A stretch of 64,000 nucleotides of DNA from Pseudozobellia thermophila. GTDB taxonomy: Bacteria > Bacteroidota > Bacteroidia > Flavobacteriales > Flavobacteriaceae. The DNA is taken from the NCBI RefSeq assembly GCF_900141855.1, contig NZ_FQYU01000004.1:186001-250000 (forward strand), given 5' to 3'. Below the pieces are notes generated by a model. It did no database searches. It had not been told where the DNA came from and saw only the letters and a list, made by a program, of their open reading frames with translations. Of the stretch, positions 8,957 through 19,367 are shown one piece after another. Positions within the stretch are counted from its first letter, which is position 1. Each line of letters starts with the position of its first letter. Position numbers and translations under genes: made by a program.

Positions 8957-10282
8957 CTACTCTTCATTGGCCCAGTTCAACCTGTCCATTTGGTTAAATG
9001 GCCATGGGGCGCCATTGTTTTCTATATTGCCCATCATATTGTTCAGGTCGGTCGGGGCCGCCGACTGTTCCATGACCAGGTATTGGCGCATATCCATAAT
9101 GATGGACAAGGGGTCGATACTAACGGGACATGCCTGAACACAGGCGTTGCAGGTCGTACAGGCCCATAATTCCTCACGGGTGATATAGTTGTCGAGCAAC
9201 TGGTTGTTGTCTTCAACAAATTTACCCTTATTGGCCTCTATGTTCTTTCCTACTTGCTCGAGCCTGTCTCGGGTATCCATCATGATCTTTCTGGGGGAAA
9301 GCTTTTTCCCGGTCTGGTTGGCCGGGCACTCATCGGTACACCGTCCGCATTCGGTGCAGGTGTAGGCATTCAACAATTGCACCCAAGTCAGGTCCATTAC
9401 ATCGGAGGCGCCAAACTTTTCGGGTTCAGCGGCATCTTCGGCCGGGGCCGCAAAGGGGTCTGCCGACGGGTCGAGCATCAGTTTCACCTCTTCGGTAACC
9501 GCATCGAGGTTCTTAAACTGGCCCTTGGGCTTGGTCCTTCCGTAGTAGGTATTGGGAAATGCAAGGAGAATATGCAAATGCTTCGAATAATACAAGTAGT
9601 TCAAAAAGAATAAAATACCGGCTATGTGCAGCCACCATGCGGTCCGCTCGATCACGACCAAGGAAGAAATCGACATACCTTCGAACAAGGGGGCTATATA
9701 CTGACTTACGGGAAAGGCACCTGCCTGGGTATAGTGATCAGCCCCCAGTTGTTGCAACTGGTAATCGGCACCGTTCATGGTCAGGAACAGAACCATCAAG
9801 ACAAACTCGATATAAAGGATCATGTTTCCATCCTTTTTGGGCCAGCCCTTCATTTCGGGTTTTACGAACCTCCGTAGGCGCAAGATATTTCTTCGTACCC
9901 AGAAGATGGTAACCGAAACAATTACAAGTAGGGCCAAGACCTCGAAGGCGGCGATAAGAACGTCGTAAAGGGTTCCCAGCGACCCAAAGACCCGGTGTGT
10001 TCCCAAAAGGCCGTCGATAATTATTTCCAGCACTTCGATATTGATGATTATAAAGCCCGCATAAACGATTATATGGAGCAGGCCGGCAATGGGCCTTACC
10101 ACCATTTTGGTCTGGCCGAGGGCGATCCGGGCCATGTTTTTCCATCGGAGCGACGTGTTGTCGGAGACATCGACGTCCCTTCCCAACTTAATGTTCCTTC
10201 TCAGTCTGTTTACGTTTCTAGCGAAGTATCCGATACCCGCGAATAGAATTATGGCAAATACGATGTTCGGTAGGTATTCCAT
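8957..10282 (-). CDS. membrane (Fe-S) oxidoreductase, DsrM/HdrE-like N-domain plus 2x[4Fe-4S]
   Basis: The 441-residue protein starts with about six hydrophobic helices spread over residues 5-245, resembling the haem-b-binding NarI/DsrM-like membrane domain, with several His residues in helices. A ferredoxin domain follows with CTECGRCTDECP (Cys309, 312, 315, 319) and CTTCNACVQACP (Cys375, 378, 381, 385). With the downstream CCG protein it would form a two-gene quinone-linked electron-transfer module analogous to HdrDE or GlpC. Its ATG overlaps the stop of the MlaD-type gene by one base (TAATG), implying translational coupling. The redox partner is unknown. Confidence 0.87.
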   Translation of the reverse strand: MEYLPNIVFAIILFAGIGYFARNVNRLRRNIKLGRDVDVSDNTSLRWKNMARIALGQTKMVVRPIAGLLHIIVYAGFIIINIEVLEIIIDGLLGTHRVFGSLGTLYDVLIAAFEVLALLVIVSVTIFWVRRNILRLRRFVKPEMKGWPKKDGNMILYIEFVLMVLFLTMNGADYQLQQLGADHYTQAGAFPVSQYIAPLFEGMSISSLVVIERTAWWLHIAGILFFLNYLYYSKHLHILLAFPNTYYGRTKPKGQFKNLDAVTEEVKLMLDPSADPFAAPAEDAAEPEKFGASDVMDLTWVQLLNAYTCTECGRCTDECPANQTGKKLSPRKIMMDTRDRLEQVGKNIEANKGKFVEDNNQLLDNYITREELWACTTCNACVQACPVSIDPLSIIMDMRQYLVMEQSAAPTDLNNMMGNIENNGAPWPFNQMDRLNWANEE

Positions 10283-11256
10283 TATTGATTTTCTATGTTA
10301 GGTCTGGCTGCCGGGTCTTCTTCGGGAAGCTCGTACTCTTTTTGCTTTTTTCCGAAAACCGATACGTTTACATAGCGTTTGGGGTTTAGGCGAAAATCTT
10401 GGAGCAAAAGGTCAAGCTCCCGGGAGGCATTGTTCAGGTTTACATACAGTTCTTCGTCGTTCATCAGCTTGCCCAAGGTACCCTCTCCCTTTTCGATCCT
10501 GGCCATCAGGGTGTTCAGGTTGGTCATGGTGGCCTCTAGGTTGGCCAAGGTTCGGCCCAGACCGGCATTGTTCAACGAATCGGAAAGTTGGGTGAAATTG
10601 GCCGTCAATTCCTCAAAGTTCTTGAGGGAGCCTTCCAATTTACTTTCGTTGTTGCTCAAAATTCTATTGAGGACCTCGGCGCTTTTCTGAAAACTGGCCA
10701 CCGTATTGTTCAGGCCGCTCAGCGTTTCCCGCAGATCTCTTCTGGCATTTTCGTCGAGAACGTCGTTTACGTTTCGCAAGAGGGTATCCGCGTTGGTCAT
10801 GGCCCCCTCTACCTTACGCTGTAAGGGGGCAAGTTGTTTTTGGACCAATTGGGTGAGGCCGGGTTGCGTTTGGCTGGGCAATGTATCCCCCGATTTTGCC
10901 ATGGGCGAACCGTCGAATACGGGCTTGATCTGTATGCCCTTGCCCCCGATGATACCCGTATCGTACAGCTCGGCATGGCTTTGCTTCGAAAAATCGAAGT
11001 CGCTCTTTACAAAGAGCGTCACCAAAAGGCTGCCTTCGCTGTCCTTAAAACCGATATCGGTAACGTTACCTACCGTGAACCCGTTAATGGTTACCGGAGT
11101 GCCTACCTGCAGCCCCCCAACATCCTTATACACCGCATACAGGGTTTTGCCGCTTTCGAACAAAGGTGAAGATTTCAAATAGCTAAAACCTAAAATAAAC
11201 AACAGAATGCCTCCGATGACGATGATACCTGTTTTGATTTCCCTAGATAGTTTCAA
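10282..11256 (-). CDS. MlaD/MCE-family lipid-transport protein
   Basis: A 324-residue protein with one N-terminal membrane anchor (IKTGIIVIGGILLFILGFSY), a single MCE domain at about residues 37-115 (YKDVGGLQVGTPVTINGF, typical of the family) and a long helical, probably coiled-coil, tail rich in repeated Asn/Leu/Thr. MCE proteins form rings on the periplasmic side of the inner membrane that pass phospholipids. Usual partners (MlaE permease, MlaF ATPase) are not adjacent, which is common in Flavobacteriia. It lies 100 bases after the amidase gene and its stop overlaps the start of the membrane Fe-S gene. Confidence 0.88.
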   Translation of the reverse strand: MKLSREIKTGIIVIGGILLFILGFSYLKSSPLFESGKTLYAVYKDVGGLQVGTPVTINGFTVGNVTDIGFKDSEGSLLVTLFVKSDFDFSKQSHAELYDTGIIGGKGIQIKPVFDGSPMAKSGDTLPSQTQPGLTQLVQKQLAPLQRKVEGAMTNADTLLRNVNDVLDENARRDLRETLSGLNNTVASFQKSAEVLNRILSNNESKLEGSLKNFEELTANFTQLSDSLNNAGLGRTLANLEATMTNLNTLMARIEKGEGTLGKLMNDEELYVNLNNASRELDLLLQDFRLNPKRYVNVSVFGKKQKEYELPEEDPAARPNIENQ

Positions 11257-11356
11257 AAGAATAATTTTTGGGGTTAATGGAGCCTATTTAAAATCCAAAG
11301 GTCCCTAACAAAATTAGAAATAAAATATGGAAGGTTATTATTTATCTTTTCCAAAC

Positions 11357-12781
11357 CTATTTTAAGCTTTCCTTGAAAGGAATGCGCTCTCCATTTTTAT
11401 ATGCCACGATGTACGACGAGGTATACCCCTTTAGGTCGGCATTCGATTTCAACATTTTTGCCTCTTCCAAAGACGGGGTACTTCCATAAACATAGCGGTA
11501 CAGGTTTTTATAGGGTTCTTTTGCCACCCGGTTCAATCCGTTGAACGATTCGGGCCGCAAAGGGAGGTTCTTGGCACTGGCCATAATCTGGACCTTATAG
11601 ATAATATTCGCCTTGGTTTCTTTTTTGTCGGGGGCCGGTTTTACCCCGGTCTCGGGCCCATCCTTTTCGACCGTCGTACGGGTCCCCGCCGTTTTTGCCT
11701 CCTGATCGGTGTTCCGCCGGGCCTCTTCTATAATTTCCGAGGCCCCCTTTTCGGCCTTACCCGGGGCCGACAGAGGTGTTTCGGGCTCGTTCGATGCGAG
11801 CAAATCCTCGGTCTTCCCAATGGGTCGGGAATCGGGATCGGCCTTTACCACTTCCTTTTTCTCCGCAACTTCCTCTTCTTCCTCGGCTTTTTCGACTATC
11901 GGTTTTTCGGCCACGGCCGGCTCGGGGTCGGGAACATCCGTTATCCGATTCGTAGCGAAGTCGGCCCTATTGGCCTGCATCATATCCCTATAGGTCGCTA
12001 TGGCCTCGGCAATGGCCGTACCCATTTCGGACTGTCCCTTTTTGGAATTCAGGTAGGCCCCTTCCTGCTTATTGGTCAAAAAACCGGTTTCGACCAGTAC
12101 GCTCGGCATCACGGTCTGGTGCAATACGATAAACCCGGCCTGCTTTACCTTTCGGTCGGTTCGTTTGAGTTTGTTTGAAAAATTATCCTGAATGGCCTTG
12201 GCCAAGGCTATGCTGTTATCGAGGAACTCTTCTTGCATAATGGTAAGGCCGATGACCGACTCGGGCGAATTGATGTCGTAGTCCGCATAGCGCTTTTGGT
12301 AATTATCCTCCAAGTAAATTACGGAGTTCTCCTTTTTGGCCACCTCAAAGTTTTGCTTGTTGGCATGAAGGCCCAGGACAAAAGTACCGGCCCCGTGGGC
12401 ATTGGAGGTATGGGAATCGCAATGGACCGAAACAAAGACATCGGCATTGGCCTTGTTGGCGATCTGCCCCCTCACGTATAGATCGACGAAAGTATCGTCC
12501 TTTCGCGTGTAAACCACTTTGATGTTGGGGTCTTTCTCCAAAATTTCACCCGCCTTTAGGACGATGTTGAGGGCGATATTTTTTTCAAGATAGCCGTTAC
12601 CGAGATTCCCGGGATCATGTCCACCATGGCCAGCATCAAGAACTACGACAAATTTATCATCGTCATTTTGAAATGTATGAGTACTTTTGCAAAAAGCCAA
12701 TAATGGTGATGTAAATGTTACTGCAAGAAGCAAGAAAAACTTGATTGCACGCACGTTTACACTGTATTTCAATACTTTCAT
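11357..12781 (-). CDS. N-acetylmuramoyl-L-alanine amidase, exported, with SPOR-like tail
   Basis: This 474-residue enzyme cuts the MurNAc-L-Ala bond of peptidoglycan in the periplasm. It has a signal peptide (FFLLLAVTFTSPLLAF), an Amidase_3 domain at about residues 44-270 with zinc ligands His52 (AGHGGHDPG), Glu66 and His120 (VSVHCDSH) and catalytic Glu231 (VETGFLTN), then a Pro/Glu/Lys/Thr-rich linker, and a C-terminal domain of about 80 residues (KVQIMASAKNLPL...) that looks like SPOR, which binds glycan stripped of peptides. It is an AmiC-type cell-separation enzyme rather than a cytosolic AmpD-type recycling enzyme. It is divergent from lptD, 104 bases away. Confidence 0.93.
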   Translation of the reverse strand: MKVLKYSVNVRAIKFFLLLAVTFTSPLLAFCKSTHTFQNDDDKFVVVLDAGHGGHDPGNLGNGYLEKNIALNIVLKAGEILEKDPNIKVVYTRKDDTFVDLYVRGQIANKANADVFVSVHCDSHTSNAHGAGTFVLGLHANKQNFEVAKKENSVIYLEDNYQKRYADYDINSPESVIGLTIMQEEFLDNSIALAKAIQDNFSNKLKRTDRKVKQAGFIVLHQTVMPSVLVETGFLTNKQEGAYLNSKKGQSEMGTAIAEAIATYRDMMQANRADFATNRITDVPDPEPAVAEKPIVEKAEEEEEVAEKKEVVKADPDSRPIGKTEDLLASNEPETPLSAPGKAEKGASEIIEEARRNTDQEAKTAGTRTTVEKDGPETGVKPAPDKKETKANIIYKVQIMASAKNLPLRPESFNGLNRVAKEPYKNLYRYVYGSTPSLEEAKMLKSNADLKGYTSSYIVAYKNGERIPFKESLK

Positions 12782-12830
12782 TATGGTTAAATTTATGGTA
12801 ACACCCTATCAGGGGAAGAAAAAATATATG

Positions 12831-12838
12831 TAAGTTTG
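12831..12838 (+). promoter_or_regulatory. candidate -7 box for lptD
   Basis: TAAGTTTG matches the Bacteroidota -7 consensus TAnnTTTG and lies 47 bases before the lptD start codon in the divergent spacer. No convincing TTG -33 element is seen 17-23 bases upstream, so the call is tentative. Confidence 0.35.
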
Positions 12839-12885
12839 ACCTCCGAAAGCCAAGCCAAACGCTTACAAAAATAGGATATATAGCC

Positions 12886-15636
12886 TTGCAATCAAACAAA
12901 CAGCTTTTTCTTTTACTGGCATTGCTATTGGTCGGCGCTCTTTCGGTCTCTGCCCAAGAAGACGGCATTATTGCCCTGCCCGTGAAGGCAGAGGGCGACA
13001 CCATTGTCGCTCCCCTCTTTCTCGGAAAGACCAACGACACCGTCAAAAACGACTCCACGGCGAAAGATTCGATACGAAAAAAGCCAAGCCTATTGCTTGA
13101 CAAGATCAAATACAAGGCCAAGGATTATGTCAAGCTGAGCCAAAAAGACCAGAAAATCTACCTCTATAACGAAGCGGAGATCTACTATCAGGATACGGAG
13201 CTTAAAGCCGGTATCATCGTTATGGATTACGTAAAGAACGAAGTGTATGCCGGGCGTATAAAGGATTCTTTGGGCAACTATACGCAATTGCCCTACTTCA
13301 AACAAGGGGAAAACGAGGTTCGGCCCGATAGCATACGTTTTAACTTCGATACCGAAAAGGCCCTCATCTTCAATTCGCGCACCGAACAGCAGGCCGGATT
13401 GGGCCAGCTGGGAAGCGATGCCATGAAAGTGTATGCCGAGACTACAAAAAAGGAGAACGATTCGGTCTATTTTATGAGCGAAGCCAAGATCACCACCTCA
13501 ACGGATACGGTGAACCCCGATTACTACATACGGGTGCGCAAGGCCAAGTTCGTACCCAAGAAGAAAGTTATCGCGGGCTTCAGCAACTTGTACATCGCCG
13601 ATGTTCCCACCCCGGTAGCACTGCCCTTCGCCTATTTCCCGTTGACGGTCGGCCGAACGGCAGGATTGATGATGCCTACCTTCGGAAACGATCCCGATCG
13701 CGGCTATTTTTTGCAGAACGGGGGCTACTACCTGCCCTTCAGCGATTATGCCGACCTCACCCTTACCGGGGATTTTTACACCAACGGAAGCTATGGGTTT
13801 CGAACCACGACCGTGTACACCAAAAGATACAAGTACAGGGGCAACATCAACTTCAGGTACGAAAATTTGGTATCGAGCCAAAAAGGGTTTGACGACTACA
13901 GCAACAGCAAGGTCTGGAACCTACAGATATCGCACTCCCAAGACACCAAGGCCAGTCCGAATTCGCAATTTTCGGCCTCGGTCAACCTGGGAAGCAGTTC
14001 GTATTACCAGAACTCCCTCAACCAGGTCAACCTTCCCCTGACACAGAACAACACCTTGTCGTCTTCCATTTCGTACTCGAAGACCTTTCCGAGCTATCCA
14101 TCGGTCAATATGAGCTTAACGGCCACGCACTCGCAAAACACGAGTGCCTACTACAGGGAAAATCCGGACGAAAACAACATCCAAATGACCCTGCCTACCT
14201 TTCAGGCCAGCGTAGAGCGTATTTACCCCTTGGCAAAAAACGACGGCGTTAAAAAGGGAGCCTTGCAGAACATCAACTTTCAGTATAATGTAAACGCCCG
14301 AAACCAGCTCGAGACGAACGACGCCAATTTTATGACGGCAGCCATGTTCGACGAGGCGCAAGTGGGTGCCAAACACACCATTCCGATAAGCACCAACTTT
14401 AAGGTGGCCAAATTTTTTAGCGTTAGCCTTGGGGGCAGCTATGAGGACGTATGGACTTTGGAAACCTACCGCCAACGCTACGAACTAGGGGAAGATGGCG
14501 CCCAGGGAGAGGTGGTCCGCGATACCATAAAAGGGTTCGACCGGTACAATAAGTACAACCTAAGTGCCAGTGTAGGTACCACGGTGTACGGAACGTTCAA
14601 TTTCGGGGAAGACAAAAAAATACAGGCCATTCGACACGTCATGCGCCCATCGTTGAGCTATGGCTATGCCCCGTCATTTGATCAATTTTACGACGAATAC
14701 CTCAATAACGACACTGGCGAAGTGGTTCAGTACAGCCGTTTTCAGGGAACCCTCAACGGGGCACCGAGCCTGGGCAAATCGAACAGCCTGAGCTTTTCAT
14801 TGGCCAACACCCTCGAAGCCAAGGTAAGGGACAAAGACTCGACGGCCATGGAGCCCAAGAAAATCTCCATTCTCAACAACTTCAACATCTCGACCGGCTA
14901 CAATTTCGAATCGGATTCCCTAAAACTCAGTCCGCTGAGCATCAATGGGGGAACCAACATCCTGAACAACAAAATGTCGATCAACTTTTCGGCCGGACTC
15001 GACCCCTACGCCATTGACAACAACGGGACACGAATCGACAAGTTCAACATAGACAACGGAGGAAGCCTGTTTCGATTGACCCGTGCCAATATTAACGTCG
15101 GCTACTCGATCGACAGCAAAACCTTTGGCAAGAAGGATTCTAAAGAGGAAGAGAAAAAGGACGAGCCCGGTGCCTACGATTACGTCGCCCAAAGTGGCGG
15201 TCGCGACGACGACCTTTTCGGCAGGTCGGACAACTACTACAACAACCGGCCCGGGGAGGACGAATACGACGAACGCGATGGGGACGAAGACATAGAAAAC
15301 CCGCCCTATGCCACCAAAATACCCTGGAATTTCAGATTGGCCTACTCGGCAAGCTACCTAAATTCGGCCCGGCAAAACGAGTTCAGCAGCCACTCCCTCA
15401 TGTTTTCGGGAGATATCGAGCTCTCGCCCCGTTGGAAGGTGGGGGGATCTTCGGGCTACGACTTTAAAAACAAGGGATTTACCCTTACCCAGCTGCGTTT
15501 TGAACGCGACCTGAAAAGCTTTAGGATGAACTTTAACTGGACACCCTTCGGAACCTATACCCGCTGGTATTTCTTTATCGGGATAAAGAGTTCCATTTTG
15601 AGCGACCTGAAGTGGGAAAACCGAAGCCAGAACTAA
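12886..15636 (+). CDS. lptD: LPS-assembly outer-membrane protein LptD
   Basis: LptD is the outer-membrane barrel that inserts lipopolysaccharide. The 916-residue product has a signal peptide (LFLLLALLLVGALSVSAQ), an LptA/OstA-like N-terminal domain at about residues 60-200 (AEIYYQDTELKAG, FNFDTEKALIFNS), and a long beta-strand-rich barrel ending in SSILSDLKWENRSQN. A hydrophilic acidic insert lies near residues 740-810. Start: TTG at 12886 directly precedes the signal peptide, and no in-frame ATG or GTG lies between the divergent promoter region and this point. The neighbourhood of amidase, lptD and ridA recurs in Flavobacteriia by my recollection. Confidence 0.9.
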   Translation: MQSNKQLFLLLALLLVGALSVSAQEDGIIALPVKAEGDTIVAPLFLGKTNDTVKNDSTAKDSIRKKPSLLLDKIKYKAKDYVKLSQKDQKIYLYNEAEIYYQDTELKAGIIVMDYVKNEVYAGRIKDSLGNYTQLPYFKQGENEVRPDSIRFNFDTEKALIFNSRTEQQAGLGQLGSDAMKVYAETTKKENDSVYFMSEAKITTSTDTVNPDYYIRVRKAKFVPKKKVIAGFSNLYIADVPTPVALPFAYFPLTVGRTAGLMMPTFGNDPDRGYFLQNGGYYLPFSDYADLTLTGDFYTNGSYGFRTTTVYTKRYKYRGNINFRYENLVSSQKGFDDYSNSKVWNLQISHSQDTKASPNSQFSASVNLGSSSYYQNSLNQVNLPLTQNNTLSSSISYSKTFPSYPSVNMSLTATHSQNTSAYYRENPDENNIQMTLPTFQASVERIYPLAKNDGVKKGALQNINFQYNVNARNQLETNDANFMTAAMFDEAQVGAKHTIPISTNFKVAKFFSVSLGGSYEDVWTLETYRQRYELGEDGAQGEVVRDTIKGFDRYNKYNLSASVGTTVYGTFNFGEDKKIQAIRHVMRPSLSYGYAPSFDQFYDEYLNNDTGEVVQYSRFQGTLNGAPSLGKSNSLSFSLANTLEAKVRDKDSTAMEPKKISILNNFNISTGYNFESDSLKLSPLSINGGTNILNNKMSINFSAGLDPYAIDNNGTRIDKFNIDNGGSLFRLTRANINVGYSIDSKTFGKKDSKEEEKKDEPGAYDYVAQSGGRDDDLFGRSDNYYNNRPGEDEYDERDGDEDIENPPYATKIPWNFRLAYSASYLNSARQNEFSSHSLMFSGDIELSPRWKVGGSSGYDFKNKGFTLTQLRFERDLKSFRMNFNWTPFGTYTRWYFFIGIKSSILSDLKWENRSQN

Positions 15637-15725
15637 AAAAAGCACTTGGGTTTATTGCCCATTGCCCCCGATACCGGATAAACGTTCAACACCCATTATA
15701 TTATATAAAGACAAAACCACACAAT

Positions 15726-16106
15726 ATGAAAAAGATTATCAATACCTCCAAGGCCCCGGCCCCGATAGGACCTTACAACCAAGCCGTCTTAAGTAAGGAC
15801 ACCCTGTATATTTCAGGACAGATCCCCATCGATCCCGCCACAGGGGAATTGGTTCAAAACGACATCAAGGCCGAAACCCGGCAATCGATGGAGAACCTCA
15901 AGGCCATTCTTGCCGAAGCGGAAATGAGCTTCGACAATGTGGTAAAAAGCAGCATCTTTCTAAGCGATATGAACCAGTTTCCGCAAGTGAACGAGGTGTA
16001 CGCCTCGTATTTCGATACCGACACGGCCCCCGCAAGGGAAACCGTCGAGGTGGCCAACCTGCCCAAATTCGTAAATGTAGAAATTTCAATGATAGCGGTA
16101 AAATAG
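15726..16106 (+). CDS. ridA: RidA-family enamine/imine deaminase
   Basis: RidA hydrolyses reactive 2-aminoacrylate-type enamines and imines formed by PLP enzymes, in the cytosol. The 126-residue protein is of standard length and shows APAPIGPYNQAV, LYISGQIPIDPATGELV and the C-terminal ARETVEVANLPKFVNVEI, with the conserved Arg in the active-site pocket. The frame is open upstream to 15612, but the ATG at 15726 matches the family N-terminus (MKKIINT). It lies 89 bases after lptD and ends at a bidirectional hairpin terminator. Confidence 0.95.
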   Translation: MKKIINTSKAPAPIGPYNQAVLSKDTLYISGQIPIDPATGELVQNDIKAETRQSMENLKAILAEAEMSFDNVVKSSIFLSDMNQFPQVNEVYASYFDTDTAPARETVEVANLPKFVNVEISMIAVK

Positions 16107-16129
16107 GCCGCATCCCTTTGACATCCCAC

Positions 16130-16162
16130 AAAAAAAGGCCCTCGAAAAGGGGCCTTTTTTTT
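16130..16162. terminator. bidirectional Rho-independent terminator
   Basis: Perfect 12-base arms (AAAAAAAGGCCC and GGGCCTTTTTTT) flank an 8-base loop, with T runs on both strands. It sits between the convergent ridA and sugar-kinase genes, so it can serve both. Confidence 0.85.
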
Positions 16163-16185
16163 ATCATATAAGCACGATACCATTT

Positions 16186-17037
16186 TTATATCGTCTCCCT
16201 ATGGAACTCCATCAAACCTTCGATGGGCCTTTGACGAATAACGCCAACGATAAGGTCGTTGCGCTCAAGAACGGTAATCAACTCATCCTTTAGGTAATGG
16301 GCGATACTGCCGACAAAATTGATCGGCACCTTGGTCGCCAATTCGAACTGCATGATGTAGTTATTGACAAACTGCTGAAAGCCCTTGTCAATTACCCCTT
16401 TACAATAAGGGTGCTCCTTGTTCTCTATCAAGAAACGGGCAAAGGTGGCCAAATACGTGTTCGGGTTGGGTTGTTTGTACAGGTTTTCCTTGATGACGTC
16501 CGGGTCAAGATCATACTCCTTGGCGAACTTGATGGCCAAATCTTGGGGTATCTTATGAAAATAGTAATCCCGGATCAGTTTTCTACCGAAGAAATTTCCG
16601 CTACCGTCGTCCATGGGAATATAGCCCAAGGAAGTCACTTTCTGGATCAACTGGTGCCCATCGTAATAGCTACAGTTCGAACCCGTACCCAGAATACACA
16701 CTATGCCCTGGTGTCCGATCTTCGTTGTGGAAAAGATGGCCGCATAGGTATCTTCCTTGACATCGGCCACGGCATTGGGGAAAAAATCCTTAAAAATATT
16801 CTTTAGAAACACCTTCATCCTATCGGTACCGCAACCGGCCCCATAGAAATGCAAACGCGATACGTTCTTTCTGTTTTTAGAAAGCTCAAAATTATTGGCC
16901 AATCGGTCTTCAATAACCTCCCGGGTAAGAACTTCCGGACTCAAGCCCAGGGTCTGGGTCAGAAACAACTGTTCCCCGTTCTCATCAAGGGCAATCCAAT
17001 CCGATTTGGTGGCGCCACTGTCAACAATTAAAATCAT
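16186..17037 (-). CDS. BadF/BadG-type ATPase, probable N-acetylglucosamine kinase
   Basis: A 283-residue cytosolic ASKHA-fold kinase. The N-terminal phosphate-1 motif DSGATKSDW and the ILGTGSNCSYYDG phosphate-2 segment are those of the eukaryotic-type GlcNAc kinase/BadF family, and GRKLIRDYY resembles the family core. It probably phosphorylates free GlcNAc, or a related amino sugar, to the 6-phosphate. It follows pfkA and gap on the same strand (81 bases after gap), so the context is hexose/amino-sugar glycolysis. Free GlcNAc would be produced by the two NagZ-like enzymes in the window. The exact substrate is inferred. Confidence 0.8.
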   Translation of the reverse strand: MILIVDSGATKSDWIALDENGEQLFLTQTLGLSPEVLTREVIEDRLANNFELSKNRKNVSRLHFYGAGCGTDRMKVFLKNIFKDFFPNAVADVKEDTYAAIFSTTKIGHQGIVCILGTGSNCSYYDGHQLIQKVTSLGYIPMDDGSGNFFGRKLIRDYYFHKIPQDLAIKFAKEYDLDPDVIKENLYKQPNPNTYLATFARFLIENKEHPYCKGVIDKGFQQFVNNYIMQFELATKVPINFVGSIAHYLKDELITVLERNDLIVGVIRQRPIEGLMEFHRETI

Positions 17038-17118
17038 ATATTCCGTTTAAAAAAGAATCCTGAAAATAAGCAAATTCCGCCCATTTTCAGGATTACATAT
17101 AACAATACTTTAAAAAAA

Positions 17119-18132
<1,014 letters not shown>

Positions 18133-18144
18133 TTAGAATTATAA

Positions 18145-19131
18145 TTACGTTGTCATTATTTCAGAAACCCTAATGAGCTCCTTATCTATCTTTGTATGCC
18201 CCTTTATCGCCTTGCTGATCGGGGTGAGTATTATCTTGTTGTTCTGAACGCCCACCATAAAATTCGACTGGCCCTCAAGCAGGCTCTCCACGGCCTTGAC
18301 CCCCATTCTACTGGCCAACACCCTATCGTAGCACGAGGGCGCCCCGCCACGCTGCATATGGCCCAATACGGAAACCCTTACATCGTAGATCGGCAGGTGT
18401 TTCTCTACGTATTCCTTGAGCTCAAAAACGCTTTTACCCGTTTTATCGCCTTCGGCCACCACGACGATACTCGATGATTTTCCAGACTTTTTACTTCGTT
18501 TCAACGACTCCAGAAGTCGCTCCAAGCCCCGGTTTTCCTCGGGAATCAATATTTCCTCGGCCCCGGCACCTACACCGGTGTTCAGGGCTATATGCCCTAC
18601 ATCCCTGCCCATGACCTCGACGAAGAATAGTCGGTTATGGGAACTGGCCGTATCCCTGATCTTATCGATTGCCTCTACGACCGTGTTCATGGCCGTATCG
18701 TAACCGACCGTATTGGAAGTTCCGAAAATATCGTTGTCTATGGTACCGGGAATGCCAATGATGGGAAAGTTATACTCCTGATTGAAGACCATGGCCCCCG
18801 TAAAACTTCCATCGCCCCCGATTACCACAAAGGCATCGACACCTTCGGCCCTCAACTGGTCGTAGGCTTTCTTTCTACCCTCGGGGGTCCTAAAATCGTC
18901 GCATCGGGCCGATTTCAATATCGTCCCCCCCTTATTAATAATGTTGTTTACACTTCGAGCATCCATGGGCTTGAAGTCGCCCTCTATCATGCCTTGGTAG
19001 CCTCTGTAGATTCCAACGCAATCTACCTTCATATAGGCACAAGTTCGAACGACCGACCGAATGGCTGCGTTCATCCCCGGAGAATCGCCTCCAGATGTCA
19101 AAACACCTATCTTCTTTATCTCTGAAACCAT
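18145..19131 (-). CDS. pfkA: ATP-dependent 6-phosphofructokinase
   Basis: Phosphorylates fructose-6-phosphate to the 1,6-bisphosphate, the committed step of glycolysis. The 328-residue protein carries VLTSGGDSPGMNAAIR, IGGDGSFTGA (ATP/Mg site), PGTIDNDI with the catalytic Asp, VEVMGRDVGHIAL and the C-terminal LGHMQRGGAPS. It is the first gene of pfkA-gap. The 236-base spacer upstream holds perfect TAnnTTTG boxes on the minus strand (TAAATTTG and TAAGTTTG) but neither has a well-spaced -33 TTG. Confidence 0.97.
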   Translation of the reverse strand: MVSEIKKIGVLTSGGDSPGMNAAIRSVVRTCAYMKVDCVGIYRGYQGMIEGDFKPMDARSVNNIINKGGTILKSARCDDFRTPEGRKKAYDQLRAEGVDAFVVIGGDGSFTGAMVFNQEYNFPIIGIPGTIDNDIFGTSNTVGYDTAMNTVVEAIDKIRDTASSHNRLFFVEVMGRDVGHIALNTGVGAGAEEILIPEENRGLERLLESLKRSKKSGKSSSIVVVAEGDKTGKSVFELKEYVEKHLPIYDVRVSVLGHMQRGGAPSCYDRVLASRMGVKAVESLLEGQSNFMVGVQNNKIILTPISKAIKGHTKIDKELIRVSEIMTT

Positions 19132-19367
19132 TGAAAAAAACTAAGTTGCAATATTAACAAACTTATTTCAAAAATGTAGCCGGATAGGCGTCAAATTTAC
19201 ATCAAAGATTGTTACAAAACCATTCAAAACCGATTCTGGCAAGAAGACGTTCGGCAATCACCGCCCCCCATCAAACCAAAAACGCCTAACCCTTAGCACT
19301 TTGCACGTGCCAAAGGGAAGAATCGAGGGCAAAGGCCCGCAAATTGGTCGTTCAAAAGGGCCGAAAC

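Noticed and set aside
19299-19315. Near-palindrome CTTTGCACGTGCCAAAG between pfkA and tamB, considered as parS
   Set aside because: It shares only the CACGTG core with the parS consensus and lacks TTTC/GAAA arms. It may be part of a weak terminator, but has no T run.
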